Shown one piece after another: positions 8,251 through 16,037 of a DNA stretch of 64,000 nucleotides. Position numbers and translations under genes: made by a program. The DNA comes from Mesoflavibacter sp037029465 (lineage in GTDB: Bacteria > Bacteroidota > Bacteroidia > Flavobacteriales > Flavobacteriaceae). The first letter of the stretch is position 1. Every line of letters starts with the position of its first letter. The notes under the pieces are model-generated. The model made no database searches. It was not told the origin of the DNA and saw only the letters and a program-made list of their open reading frames with translations. Location: the NCBI RefSeq assembly GCF_037029465.1, contig NZ_JAYMEM010000006.1, positions 62,001 through 126,000 of the forward strand. The letters run 5' to 3'.

Positions 8251-8355
8251 CTGCGTTAGCGATTAAGGTTTTGTCGGAGCTCTTTTTGTGTTGTTGCACA
8301 TATGCAACACAAAAAAGCGACTACCGAAAGCGCGACCCTTGTGGTAACGCCCAAA
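8251..8355 (+). repeat. Interspersed repeat, copy 1
   Basis: This copy begins with CTGCGTTAGCGATT and ends with GCGCGACCC...GGTAACGCCCAAA, the same ends as the copies at 10513-10638 (inverted) and 24438-24522. The centre differs: here it is a perfect-armed hairpin, TTTTTGTGTTG / CAACACAAAAA. It fills most of the gap between two minus-strand genes. Confidence 0.8.
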
Positions 8356-8357
8356 TT

Positions 8358-9452
8358 TTATAATCTAATTCCAACGCCAAATTCTACAGCTTCTGCTTTT
8401 GCACCATGAGATTTTAGGGTTAATGCTCCAAAAATTTTATCTCCAAAATAACGTTTTAAACCAACACGACTGTAGACACGACCTTCAAAATCGAAAGGGT
8501 AATACACGTAATAGCCTAACTGCGTCACTAAAGACGTTTTGCTAATAAACAACTCATGCCCCACAAATGCTCCTACACGTTTGTAATCTTCGTCTCCGCT
8601 AACATTATCTTCAGGAAAAGCTACTGACTTATACTCGATATGTTTCTTTAAAAAGTTTGAAAAAAACACATCTGTTCCTAATTGAATCGCACTTTTTCTA
8701 TTTAATCTTTTATCTGCGTAAGCAGACACAATGTAAAAGGCGTATTGACCAGAATTGATGATATCGCTCTCGTTTACACCTGTTCTAAAAGCGAAGTTGT
8801 ATTTAATTTTTTCGGTAAATGTTTTATCTTCTGTATTTGGGATATATTCTGGTAATTGATCTGCATCCAACACATAATTAACACCTAAATTAAATGTAAT
8901 ACTGTTTATTGAACTGTTTGGTGCTTTTACATTAGCATTAGAATAATGGATTAAAGATAATCCTGTTTGTAACCCTAAACCTTTAAACAAGTTTTCTTTT
9001 TTGTAATTAAGCATCAAATATGTCGAGCTTAATAAATGTGTCCCAAATGCATTATTGCGGTAATTTTCTACTTTGTCGTAAGGATTTGTGTTATAGGCTA
9101 ACCCTTGACCAATCCTAAACATCAAATGTCTTTTTAAGAAGTAGAAATTATAATGCGCGTATAACCCAAAATTGTTTCCTAACGTTTTATTCTGAAGATT
9201 TTGGTAGATAAAAGACGCTCCATAATCTGGATAATTATATCTGCTATGCCAAGCTTGATCGCCAAAGGTTTTTTGGTTATAACTTAATATAACGCCAGTT
9301 GGATGACCTTTAATTAAATGTGAAATATCGCTGTTGTGTTCGGCTATATTTCCGTAGAAATAATTAGCGTCTAAAGAGAACAGACGCTTGTCTTCCTGAG
9401 CAAAAATTAATGTTGTAATACAACAACAAATTAGGGCTAGTTTTAGTTTCAT
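8358..9452 (-). CDS. PagL-like acyloxyacyl hydrolase family outer-membrane protein
   Basis: 364 residues with a signal peptide (MKLKLALICCC..., cleavage after IFAQ near residue 19). The body alternates aromatic and polar residues as in an outer-membrane beta-barrel. The N-terminal half has the segments GQGLAYNTNPYD and LIHYSNANVKAPN; the HxSN motif matches the catalytic His-Ser of the lipid A 3-O-deacylase PagL family, which bacterial annotations call acyloxyacyl hydrolase. The C-terminal half extends the barrel further than in proteobacterial PagL. Lipid A deacylation is thus likely but not shown. It is preceded downstream by an interspersed repeat and is not clearly in an operon. Confidence 0.75.
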   Translation of the reverse strand: MKLKLALICCCITTLIFAQEDKRLFSLDANYFYGNIAEHNSDISHLIKGHPTGVILSYNQKTFGDQAWHSRYNYPDYGASFIYQNLQNKTLGNNFGLYAHYNFYFLKRHLMFRIGQGLAYNTNPYDKVENYRNNAFGTHLLSSTYLMLNYKKENLFKGLGLQTGLSLIHYSNANVKAPNSSINSITFNLGVNYVLDADQLPEYIPNTEDKTFTEKIKYNFAFRTGVNESDIINSGQYAFYIVSAYADKRLNRKSAIQLGTDVFFSNFLKKHIEYKSVAFPEDNVSGDEDYKRVGAFVGHELFISKTSLVTQLGYYVYYPFDFEGRVYSRVGLKRYFGDKIFGALTLKSHGAKAEAVEFGVGIRL

Positions 9453-9485
9453 CTTAATAATTAATGAAACAAAAGTAATGGTTTT

Positions 9486-10439
9486 TTAAAATACCGCTTC
9501 GGCAATCGCTTTAATATTATCACTTTTTCCCATAGAATAGTAATGCAATACGGGTACGCCAGCTTTTTGTAATTCTTTAGATTGATTAATTGCCCACTCG
9601 ATACCAACTTGTCTTACTTGCTCGTTAGTGCTACAATTATCAACAGCATCTATTAAATCTTCAGGTAGGTCTATTTTAAATACTTGTGGTAACAACTGTA
9701 AATGGCGTTTTACTGCAATGGGTTTTATACCGGGAATAATCGGCACATTTATACCTTCTTGTTTTGCAGCGTCTACAAACTCAAAATACTTTTTATTATC
9801 AAAAAACATTTGTGTTACAACGTAATCTGCACCAGCATCTACTTTTTCTTTAAGACGTTTTAAATCGGTTTTTAAAGATGGGGCTTCAATATGTTTTTCT
9901 GGATAACCAGCAACACCAATGCAAAAATCTGCTTTATCATCAACCTCAATAACATCATGAAGATATTTACCTTTATTTAAATTCTGAATTTGCCCAACCA
10001 AATCCTTTGCAAACTGATGTCCGCCTTTACAAGCCTCAAAATACTGCTGATGCTTCATTGCATCGCCACGCAACGCCATCACGTTATTTATCCCTAAATA
10101 ATGGCAATCTACAAGTAAGTATTCAGTCTCTTCTTTTGTAAATCCGCCACACAATACATGCGGAACCGTATCTACATCGTATTTATGTTTTAACGCTGCA
10201 CAAATCCCAACCGTTCCTGGTCGCATACGCGTAATTTTTCGATCCAAAAGCCCTTCTTTTTCAATATAAACATATTCTTCTCTAGATGTAGTTACATCAA
10301 TAAAAGGCGGTTTAAATTCCATTAAAGGATCAATATTATTATACAATTGTTGTATGCTGTTACCCTTTTTTGGCGGAATAATCTCAAACGAAAACAAGGT
10401 TTTTTCTTTGGCGTTTTTTATGTGTTCTGTTACTTTCAT
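9486..10439 (-). CDS. metF: Methylenetetrahydrofolate reductase
   Basis: FAD-dependent reduction of 5,10-methylene-THF to 5-methyl-THF, the methyl donor used by MetH. The 317-residue length fits the bacterial single-domain form. Family segments visible are FSFEIIPPKKG (catalytic Glu in the first strand), VTTSREEY, ALRGDAM and TQMFFDNKKYFEFVD. It lies 201 bases downstream of metH-C on the same strand, with a cluster of hairpins and an interspersed repeat between them, so it is probably the distal gene of the met operon, possibly with its own mRNA processing or polarity. Confidence 0.95.
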   Translation of the reverse strand: MKVTEHIKNAKEKTLFSFEIIPPKKGNSIQQLYNNIDPLMEFKPPFIDVTTSREEYVYIEKEGLLDRKITRMRPGTVGICAALKHKYDVDTVPHVLCGGFTKEETEYLLVDCHYLGINNVMALRGDAMKHQQYFEACKGGHQFAKDLVGQIQNLNKGKYLHDVIEVDDKADFCIGVAGYPEKHIEAPSLKTDLKRLKEKVDAGADYVVTQMFFDNKKYFEFVDAAKQEGINVPIIPGIKPIAVKRHLQLLPQVFKIDLPEDLIDAVDNCSTNEQVRQVGIEWAINQSKELQKAGVPVLHYYSMGKSDNIKAIAEAVF

Positions 10440-10443
10440 ACTA

Positions 10444-10491
10444 ATGCCTGCGAAAGCAGGTATCTTTATAAATTCTCACGAAAGTGAGAAT
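10444..10491 (-). repeat. Two consecutive GAAA/TTTC-loop hairpins before metF
   Basis: On the minus strand ATTCTCAC-TTTC-GTGAGAAT (10491-10472, perfect 8-bp stem) is followed by ATACCTGC-TTTC-GCAGGCAT (10463-10444). The second belongs with the palindrome at 7440-7459. They occupy the last 50 bases before the metF start and may stabilise or process the mRNA. Confidence 0.7.
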
Positions 10492-10512
10492 CTTTTTTAT
10501 TTGTATTCATTC

Positions 10513-10638
10513 TTTTGGGCGTTACCCTATCGGGTCGCGCTTTCCGTTAAATCTTTTTACTCTGTTTTCGATACAATGCTCCTTTCGTCGCATCACTCAA
10601 ACTGACGTAAAAAGGATACCACTACAATCGCTAACGCG
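10513..10638 (-). repeat. Interspersed repeat, copy 2 (inverted)
   Basis: Read on the minus strand it begins CGCGTTAGCGATTG and ends GCGCGACCCGATAGGGTAAC plus GCCCAAAA, as in the copies at 8251-8355 and 24438-24522. It fills the gap between metH-C and metF. The central part is longer than in the other copies; its complementary CTTTTTAC / GTAAAAAG arms could fold into a weak stem. Confidence 0.8.
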
Positions 10639-10640
10639 TG

Positions 10641-13600
10641 CTAATCTGCCAAATTTGGGCTTAACCATTTTTCAGCATCTTCTCTGCTAATGTCTCTTCG
10701 TTTGGCGTAATCTTCTAATTGATCTTCGGTGATTTTTCCTAAACCAAAATATTTAGCTTCAGGATTTGCAAAATAATAACCACTTACACTCGCTGCTGGC
10801 CACATAGCAAGACTTTCGGTTAATTTTACACCAATGGTTTCTTCAACTTTTAAAATGTCCCAAATAGTCATTTTCTCTAAATGATCTGGACAAGCTGGAT
10901 AACCTGGCGCAGGACGAATACCTTTGTAGGCTTCTTTAATCAACTCTTGATTGCTTAGATTTTCGTTGGAAGCATAACCCCAAAAATCTGTACGCACTTT
11001 TTGGTGCAAATACTCTGCAAAAGCTTCAGCTAATCTATCAGCCAACGCTTTAATCATTATGGAATTATAATCGTCGTGATTGACTTCAAAATCTTTAGCT
11101 AATTGCTCGGTTCCAAAACCTGTAGTGACGCAAAAACAACCGATGTAATCTTGAATTCCGCTCTCTTTTGGCGCGATAAAATCGGCTAATGCGAAATTTG
11201 GAACACTTTCTCGTTTTTTTAATTGTTGACGTAGGGTTAAGAATTTTGTGAAACCTCTCGACTGCGCTCGAGGTGACAAACTCACCTCAATATCGTCATC
11301 GTTAACTGAATTTGCAGGGAACAATCCAAAAATCGCTTTTGCTTTTAGCAGCTTTTTATCAAACACTTTTTGTAGCAAGACTTTGGCATCTTTATACAAT
11401 TCTGAAGCTTGTTTACCAACCACTTCATCTTCTAAAATCTCAGGAAATTTACCGTGTAAATCCCAACTTCTAAAAAATGGTGACCAATCGATATAGTCAT
11501 TTAAAAGTGTAATATCAAAATCTTGAATATCATGAATTCCTAATTGTTTTGGCTTTACAATTTCAGTAGTATTCCAATCGATTTTAAACTTTTTTTGTCG
11601 CGCTTCTTCAATAGAAATATATTCTTTTTTCTTAGTTCTGTTTAGAAATTTTTCCCTAAATAAATTATATTCTTCTCTAATTTGCGCTTTAAATACTTGG
11701 TTGTCTTTCTGCAACAAATCGCCAACAACCGTTACTGCACGAGATGCATCGTTAACATGAATAACTGTATTGCTGTAATGTGGCGCAATTTTTACAGCCG
11801 AATGTGCTTTAGATGTCGTAGCGCCACCAACCATTAATGGAATCTTGAAATTTTGTTTTTCCATTTCTTTGGAAATGGTTACCATCTCATCCAACGATGG
11901 TGTGATTAATCCGCTTAATCCGATAATATCTACGTTTTCTTTTTTTGCCGTTTCTATGATTTTTTCTGGCGGAACCATAACACCTAAATCAATAATTTCG
12001 AAATTATTACAACCCAAAACGACGCTTACTATATTCTTTCCAATGTCGTGAACGTCACCTTTTACAGTTGCCATTAGAATACGACCAGCATATCTAGCCC
12101 CTTCCGTCCCCAATAGGAAAACTTTTAAAGCTTCTCTAATTTTATTAAGAACATAATCTAAATTTGAAAGCACTTGAGTATTTGTAAATCTAATGACTCT
12201 AAACCCTTCGTTTTCTAACCATTTTGTGCGTTCTTCATCAGATGTTTTGTTTTCTGGTAGCTGATGTATTAATCCATCAATTTCAATAATTAAATTAGAT
12301 TTTAAACAGATAAAATCAGCAATATAACTTCCAATAATGTGCTGTCTTCTAAACTTGTAACCGTCTAATTTTTTATTACTCAAAACATTCCACAACAAAT
12401 CTTCTGCCTCAGTAGGTTGATTACGCATTTGTTTAGCGAAATCTTTTAGCAATCCATATAAGATAGGGTCTGCTGTCTTCCAGTGATAAGTCCCCTTTGG
12501 GGATTTAGGGGCTTTTTTTGCTTCTTCAATAAATGGCTGAAGATAGGCTACAGCTTTTTTCATTACTCGTGCCGATTTTACCACTTGAGGCAAAAACATT
12601 TTTCCGCTTCCAAACAAGTCTCCAACTACATTCATGCCTGTCATTAAATGACCTTCAATAACTTCTATTGGCGCAGCAACTGACTGTCGTGCTTCTTCAA
12701 CATCTTCAATAATAAAAGCATCAATACCTTTTACCAAAGCGTGCGTAATTCGGTTTTGTAAAGGTTCATTTCGCCATTCTTGAATTGCGTTATCGGCTTC
12801 TTTTTTATTGCCTTTTACAGTTTCGGCGTAGTCCAATAATCTTTCGGTTGCATCATCACGTCGGTCTAATAGCACATCTTCAACACGTTCTAGTAATTCT
12901 TTCGGAATTTCATCATAAACCTCTAACATTGTTGGGTTAACAATACCTATATTCATTCCGTTTTTAATGGCGTGATACAAGAAAGCAGAATGCATCGCTT
13001 CTCTTACCGTATTGTTTCCTCTGAAAGAAAAGGACACGTTACTAACGCCACCAGATACGTTTGCGTGAGGTAAATTTTCTCGAATCCACTTAGTCGCATT
13101 AAAAAAATCTAGTGCATTTTTTCGGTGTTCTTCCATACCAGTAGCGACAGGAAAAATGTTAGGATCGAAGATGATATCTTGAGGTGGAAAGTGGACAATG
13201 TCCACTAATATTTTATAGGAACGCTCACAGATTTGGATGCGTCTATCAAAGGTATCTGCTTGACCAACCTCATCAAAAGCCATCACAATGACTGCTGCAC
13301 CATAACGTTTAATACGTTTTGCTTGACGAATGAATTCAGTTTCACCTTCCTTTAAACTAATGGAATTCACAACCGATTTCCCTTGTACAACCTGTAAACC
13401 AGCTTCAATTATTTCCCATTTTGAGCTGTCAATCATAATTGGGACACGAGCAATATCAGGTTCCGAAGCTATTAAATTTAAAAAGGTAGTCATAGCGTAA
13501 ACGCCATCTAACATACCTTCGTCCATATTTACATCTATGATTTGCGCACCGCCTTCAACTTGTTCTCTTGCAACATCTAGCGCTTCGTCATATTTTTCTT

Positions 13601-13754
13601 CTTTAATTAATCGTAAAAATTTACGCGAACCTGTTACGTTTGTACGCTCACCAACATTTATAAAATTACTTTCTGGTGTAACAATTAATGGTTCTAAACC
13701 TGATAACCGTAAGTATTTGGTGTTTGGTGTTTGGTGTTTGGTTGAATTCATCAT
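10641..13754 (-). CDS. metH: Methionine synthase, folate/cobalamin half, with inserted DUF559 domain
   Basis: The C-terminal part of split cobalamin-dependent methionine synthase, 1037 residues, to be combined with the Hcy-binding half at 14147-15148. Domains in order: pterin-binding (about 25-290), helical cobalamin cap (about 320-412), an inserted endonuclease-like DUF559 domain (about 415-553, see separate entry), cobalamin-binding domain with GDVHDIG at 566-572 (axial His569), and the AdoMet reactivation domain (about 730-1030, RPAPGYPACPDH near 947-958). A second short insertion lies near 825-837. Without the insertions the length would be about 885, normal for this form. The start shares a base with the stop of the four-helix-bundle gene upstream. 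Residues 4-13 are encoded by a microsatellite-like flank of that insertion. Confidence 0.93.
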   Translation of the reverse strand: MMNSTKHQTPNTKYLRLSGLEPLIVTPESNFINVGERTNVTGSRKFLRLIKEEKYDEALDVAREQVEGGAQIIDVNMDEGMLDGVYAMTTFLNLIASEPDIARVPIMIDSSKWEIIEAGLQVVQGKSVVNSISLKEGETEFIRQAKRIKRYGAAVIVMAFDEVGQADTFDRRIQICERSYKILVDIVHFPPQDIIFDPNIFPVATGMEEHRKNALDFFNATKWIRENLPHANVSGGVSNVSFSFRGNNTVREAMHSAFLYHAIKNGMNIGIVNPTMLEVYDEIPKELLERVEDVLLDRRDDATERLLDYAETVKGNKKEADNAIQEWRNEPLQNRITHALVKGIDAFIIEDVEEARQSVAAPIEVIEGHLMTGMNVVGDLFGSGKMFLPQVVKSARVMKKAVAYLQPFIEEAKKAPKSPKGTYHWKTADPILYGLLKDFAKQMRNQPTEAEDLLWNVLSNKKLDGYKFRRQHIIGSYIADFICLKSNLIIEIDGLIHQLPENKTSDEERTKWLENEGFRVIRFTNTQVLSNLDYVLNKIREALKVFLLGTEGARYAGRILMATVKGDVHDIGKNIVSVVLGCNNFEIIDLGVMVPPEKIIETAKKENVDIIGLSGLITPSLDEMVTISKEMEKQNFKIPLMVGGATTSKAHSAVKIAPHYSNTVIHVNDASRAVTVVGDLLQKDNQVFKAQIREEYNLFREKFLNRTKKKEYISIEEARQKKFKIDWNTTEIVKPKQLGIHDIQDFDITLLNDYIDWSPFFRSWDLHGKFPEILEDEVVGKQASELYKDAKVLLQKVFDKKLLKAKAIFGLFPANSVNDDDIEVSLSPRAQSRGFTKFLTLRQQLKKRESVPNFALADFIAPKESGIQDYIGCFCVTTGFGTEQLAKDFEVNHDDYNSIMIKALADRLAEAFAEYLHQKVRTDFWGYASNENLSNQELIKEAYKGIRPAPGYPACPDHLEKMTIWDILKVEETIGVKLTESLAMWPAASVSGYYFANPEAKYFGLGKITEDQLEDYAKRRDISREDAEKWLSPNLAD
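11244..11282 (-). repeat. Palindromic repeat inserted in frame in metH
   Basis: The palindrome CTCGACTGCGCTCGAG (11257-11272) encodes part of residues SLSPRAQSRGFTK (825-837) in the reactivation domain. This sequence is familiar to me as a frequent intergenic repeat of flavobacterial genomes. Here it keeps the frame open in a loop between DDDIEV and FLTLRQQ, segments that normally lie close together. Confidence 0.65.
12096..12512 (-). mobile_element. In-frame DUF559 endonuclease-like insertion in metH
   Basis: Residues about 415-553 of MetH do not belong to methionine synthase. They match DUF559, a Vsr-like PD-(D/E)XK nuclease family that is frequent as small free-standing genes in Bacteroidota: AKQMRNQPTEAEDLLW, GYKFRRQHIIGSYIAD (Asp480), IIEIDG (Glu491, Asp493), then SDEER and FRVIRFTN. 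The putative catalytic residues are intact. The insert lies in the linker between the cap and cobalamin domains. At one end is the palindrome TCCCCTTTGGGGA (12491-12503), and at the other a degenerate CCTATTGGGGACGG segment. Boundaries are estimated from where MetH similarity stops and resumes (KGDVHD side). Confidence 0.8.
13714..13743. repeat. TTTGGTG tandem repeat, left flank of the four-helix-bundle insertion
   Basis: Four imperfect tandem TTTGGTG units. On the minus strand they encode residues HQTPNTKY at the start of MetH-C. The complementary pattern (ACCAAATACTAAACACC) lies on the other side of the four-helix-bundle gene at 14139-14158, so the gene is bracketed by inverted repeats. Confidence 0.65.
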
Positions 13755-14113
13755 TACTTTTTGTTTTTGAAATAATTAATGAACCCGTTTAATAATCTTT
13801 TTACAGAAGTAATCTCTTCTAAAACTTCTGAAAGCTGTTTTTCTGAAATATATTCTAAATCATGAGCTAGAAACAACTGAGTTTCGAGTTCAAAAAGAGA
13901 ACCTTTTGAGATATATAAAAATTGAATAGTCTCTTTATCTGATTGCCTTCCTATGCCTTCAGCAATATTTGAAGGAATTGAAATTACACTTCTATTAATT
14001 TGATTTGTAAGAGTATATATTTCAGTATTTGGAAATTGAGAAGTCAAGCTGTAAACTGTCTTAACTAATTTTCTTGCTGTCTTCCAAACATCTAACTCTG
14101 TATAATTTTTCAT
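13754..14113 (-). CDS. Four-helix-bundle protein (23S rRNA intervening-sequence family)
   Basis: 119 residues with the family pattern: DVWKTARKLVKTVYSLT, then QFPNTEIYTLTNQINRSVISIPSNIAEG, GSLFELETQL and a C-terminal helix ending in a basic tail. These proteins were first found inside intervening sequences of 23S rRNA genes and occur as free insertions between genes in Bacteroidota; their biochemical role is not established. Here the gene separates the two halves of methionine synthase and overlaps the metH-C start by one base (TAATG). The flanking inverted ACCAAACACC-type repeats suggest it arrived as a small element. It has no known part in methionine synthesis. Confidence 0.9.
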   Translation of the reverse strand: MKNYTELDVWKTARKLVKTVYSLTSQFPNTEIYTLTNQINRSVISIPSNIAEGIGRQSDKETIQFLYISKGSLFELETQLFLAHDLEYISEKQLSEVLEEITSVKRLLNGFINYFKNKK

Positions 14114-14138
14114 GAATCAATTACTTTAATTTCTAAAT

Positions 14139-14158
14139 ACCAAATACTAAACACCAAC
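14139..14158. repeat. Inverted partner repeat, right flank of the four-helix-bundle insertion
   Basis: ACCAAATACTAAACACCAAC on the plus strand is the inverted counterpart of the TTTGGTG array at 13714-13743. It overlaps the stop end of the metH-N gene (codons for VVVGV). Confidence 0.55.
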
Positions 14159-15148
14159 AACTACTTTTCTTGGTTTATATTTACTAGCAACTTCAGCAAT
14201 AGCTTTAATGTGTTCAGGACTTGTGCCGCAACAACCACCAATAATATTGATTAAGTTATCCTTTAGGTAGTTTTCTATAAATTGTTGCATCTGTTCTGGT
14301 GATTGGTCATACTCACCAAAAGCGTTTGGTAATCCAGCGTTTGGATGTGCAGAAGTATGAAATTCAGTTTTGTCGGATAAGCGTTTTAAATACGGTTGTA
14401 ACTGTTCTGCACCTAATGCACAGTTAAAACCAACACTTAACAATGGGATATGAGATACTGAAGTTAAGAAAGCTTCTACCGTTTGTCCTGACAATGTTCT
14501 GCCTGAAGCATCTGTTATTGTTCCAGACACCATAATTGGGATATCTATATTGCGTTCTTCTTTTACTTCTTCTATAGCGAATAATGCTGCTTTCGCGTTA
14601 AGCGTATCAAAAATGGTTTCGACTAACAAGACATCTACGCCACCATCTATTAAAGCTTCGACTTGTTCTTTGTAGGCTACTCGCAATTCTTCGAAAGTAA
14701 TAGCACGAAATTCAGGTCTGTTTACATCTGGACTTAAGCTTGCAGTTCGGTTTGTTGGACCGATACTACCAGCTACAAAACGAGGTTTTTCAGGATTTTG
14801 CTTAGTAAATTCTTCCGCAACTTGCTTGGCAATTTTAGCAGATTCAAAATTTAATTCGTATACCAAATTTTCCATTTGGTAATCTGCCATAGCGATTGAT
14901 GTGCCTGAAAATGTATTGGTTTCAACGATATCTGCACCAGCATCAAAATATTTTCTGTGTACTTCAGCAATTGCTTCTGGTTGCGTTAAAGACAGCAAAT
15001 CGTTATTACCTTTTAATGGCGTTGGATAATCTTTAAATTGCTCGCCACGAAAATCTTCTTCTGTGAATTTATATTGCTGAAGCATGGTACCCATTGCGCC
15101 ATCCAGCACTAAAATTCGTTTTTGTATTTCTTCTTTTATGTTTGGCAT
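14147..15148 (-). CDS. metH: Methionine synthase, homocysteine-binding half
   Basis: The N-terminal homocysteine S-methyltransferase domain as a separate 333-residue protein. It starts MPNIKEEIQKRILVLDGAMGTML and ends with the zinc-site Cys pair in NIIGGCCGTSPEH; an upstream zinc ligand is in VGFNCALG. The split between Hcy and folate/B12 domains is usual in Flavobacteriaceae. A longer frame extends to 15199, but those extra codons overlap the end of cysM; the ATG at 15148 lies one base after the cysM stop and gives the family's N-terminus. The four-helix-bundle gene separates it from the rest of MetH. Confidence 0.93.
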   Translation of the reverse strand: MPNIKEEIQKRILVLDGAMGTMLQQYKFTEEDFRGEQFKDYPTPLKGNNDLLSLTQPEAIAEVHRKYFDAGADIVETNTFSGTSIAMADYQMENLVYELNFESAKIAKQVAEEFTKQNPEKPRFVAGSIGPTNRTASLSPDVNRPEFRAITFEELRVAYKEQVEALIDGGVDVLLVETIFDTLNAKAALFAIEEVKEERNIDIPIMVSGTITDASGRTLSGQTVEAFLTSVSHIPLLSVGFNCALGAEQLQPYLKRLSDKTEFHTSAHPNAGLPNAFGEYDQSPEQMQQFIENYLKDNLINIIGGCCGTSPEHIKAIAEVASKYKPRKVVVGV

Positions 15149-15149
15149 T

Positions 15150-16037
15150 TTAATCAAATAAATCTGATGACAAGTATCTATCACCTCTATCACAAACAAT
15201 TACTACTACCGTTCCTTGGTCTAAATTTTCAATTAACTTTAAAGCTGTTGCAACAGCGCCACCACTACTCATTCCTGCAAAGACAGCTTCTTCTTTTGCT
15301 AAGCGTTGCGTCATTGCTTTAGCTTCGTCTTCACTGACTTCTATAACTTGATCAACCTTGTTTCTATCAAAAATTTTAGGCACGTAAGCTGGTGACCATT
15401 TTCTAATACCTGGAATTTTAGAACCATCTTTTGGTTGTGCACCGACAATAGTGATGTTTTTGTTTTGTTCTTTTAAATAAGTTGATGTACCCATAATGGT
15501 TCCTGTTGTACCCATTGCTGACACAAAATGAGTTACTTCTCCGTTGGTATCTTGCCAAATTTCGGGACCTGTGGTTTTGTAATGCGCTTTCCAGTTATCG
15601 TTATTTTCAAACTGATTTAATAGTGTATATCCTTTCTCGTCACGAAGTTTAAACGCTAAATCTCTTGAGCCTTCAATACCTTCTTCCGCAGAGGTTAAAA
15701 TAACTTCTGCACCATAAGCTTTCATTGTTTTTACACGCTCTTCGGTGGAGTTTTCTGGCATTATCAATTTAATTTTTAAACCTAATAAGTTTGCAATGAA
15801 TGCTAACGCAATTCCGGTGTTACCACTTGTTGCTTCTACCAAAGTATCTCCTTCTTTTATATCACCTCTTTTTAAAGCTTCATTTATCATATTATAGGCT
15901 GCTCTGTCCTTAACACTTGCACCTGGATTATGACCTTCTAACTTGAAGTAAAGTGTTACATTTTTGTTTGGATTGATGCTTATTGACTTTACTAAAGGCG
16001 TATTTCCTATTAAATTTATGATGCTTTTCTTACTCAC
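15150..16037 (-). CDS. cysM: Cysteine synthase, CysM type
   Basis: PLP enzyme that replaces the acetyl group of O-acetylserine with sulfide (or thiosulfate). The 295-residue length and the motif EGHNPGASVKDRA (PLP Lys43) fit CysM better than CysK; other family segments are EATSGNTGIALA, GTTGTIMG and GMSSGGA. It overlaps cysE by 8 bases, so serine acetyltransferase and cysteine synthase are translationally coupled inside the met operon. This placement links sulfur assimilation through cysteine to the homocysteine route (MetX/MetY). CysM rather than CysK is by length and motif only. Confidence 0.9.
   Translation of the reverse strand: MSKKSIINLIGNTPLVKSISINPNKNVTLYFKLEGHNPGASVKDRAAYNMINEALKRGDIKEGDTLVEATSGNTGIALAFIANLLGLKIKLIMPENSTEERVKTMKAYGAEVILTSAEEGIEGSRDLAFKLRDEKGYTLLNQFENNDNWKAHYKTTGPEIWQDTNGEVTHFVSAMGTTGTIMGTSTYLKEQNKNITIVGAQPKDGSKIPGIRKWSPAYVPKIFDRNKVDQVIEVSEDEAKAMTQRLAKEEAVFAGMSSGGAVATALKLIENLDQGTVVVIVCDRGDRYLSSDLFD

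Noticed and set aside
12481..12530. Frameshift or pseudogene in metH
   Set aside because: The reading frame is open through both inserted segments and all catalytic motifs are present, so the gene is interrupted by insertion but not broken.
13714..13743. TTTGGTG tandem array as a CRISPR-like or origin repeat
   Set aside because: The units are only seven bases and without spacers; they fit insertion flanks or a microsatellite.
14147..15199. Longer MetH-N start overlapping cysM
   Set aside because: The extra 17 residues (FVIEVIDTCHQIYLIK) are the cysM end in another frame; the ATG at 15148 gives the normal N-terminus.
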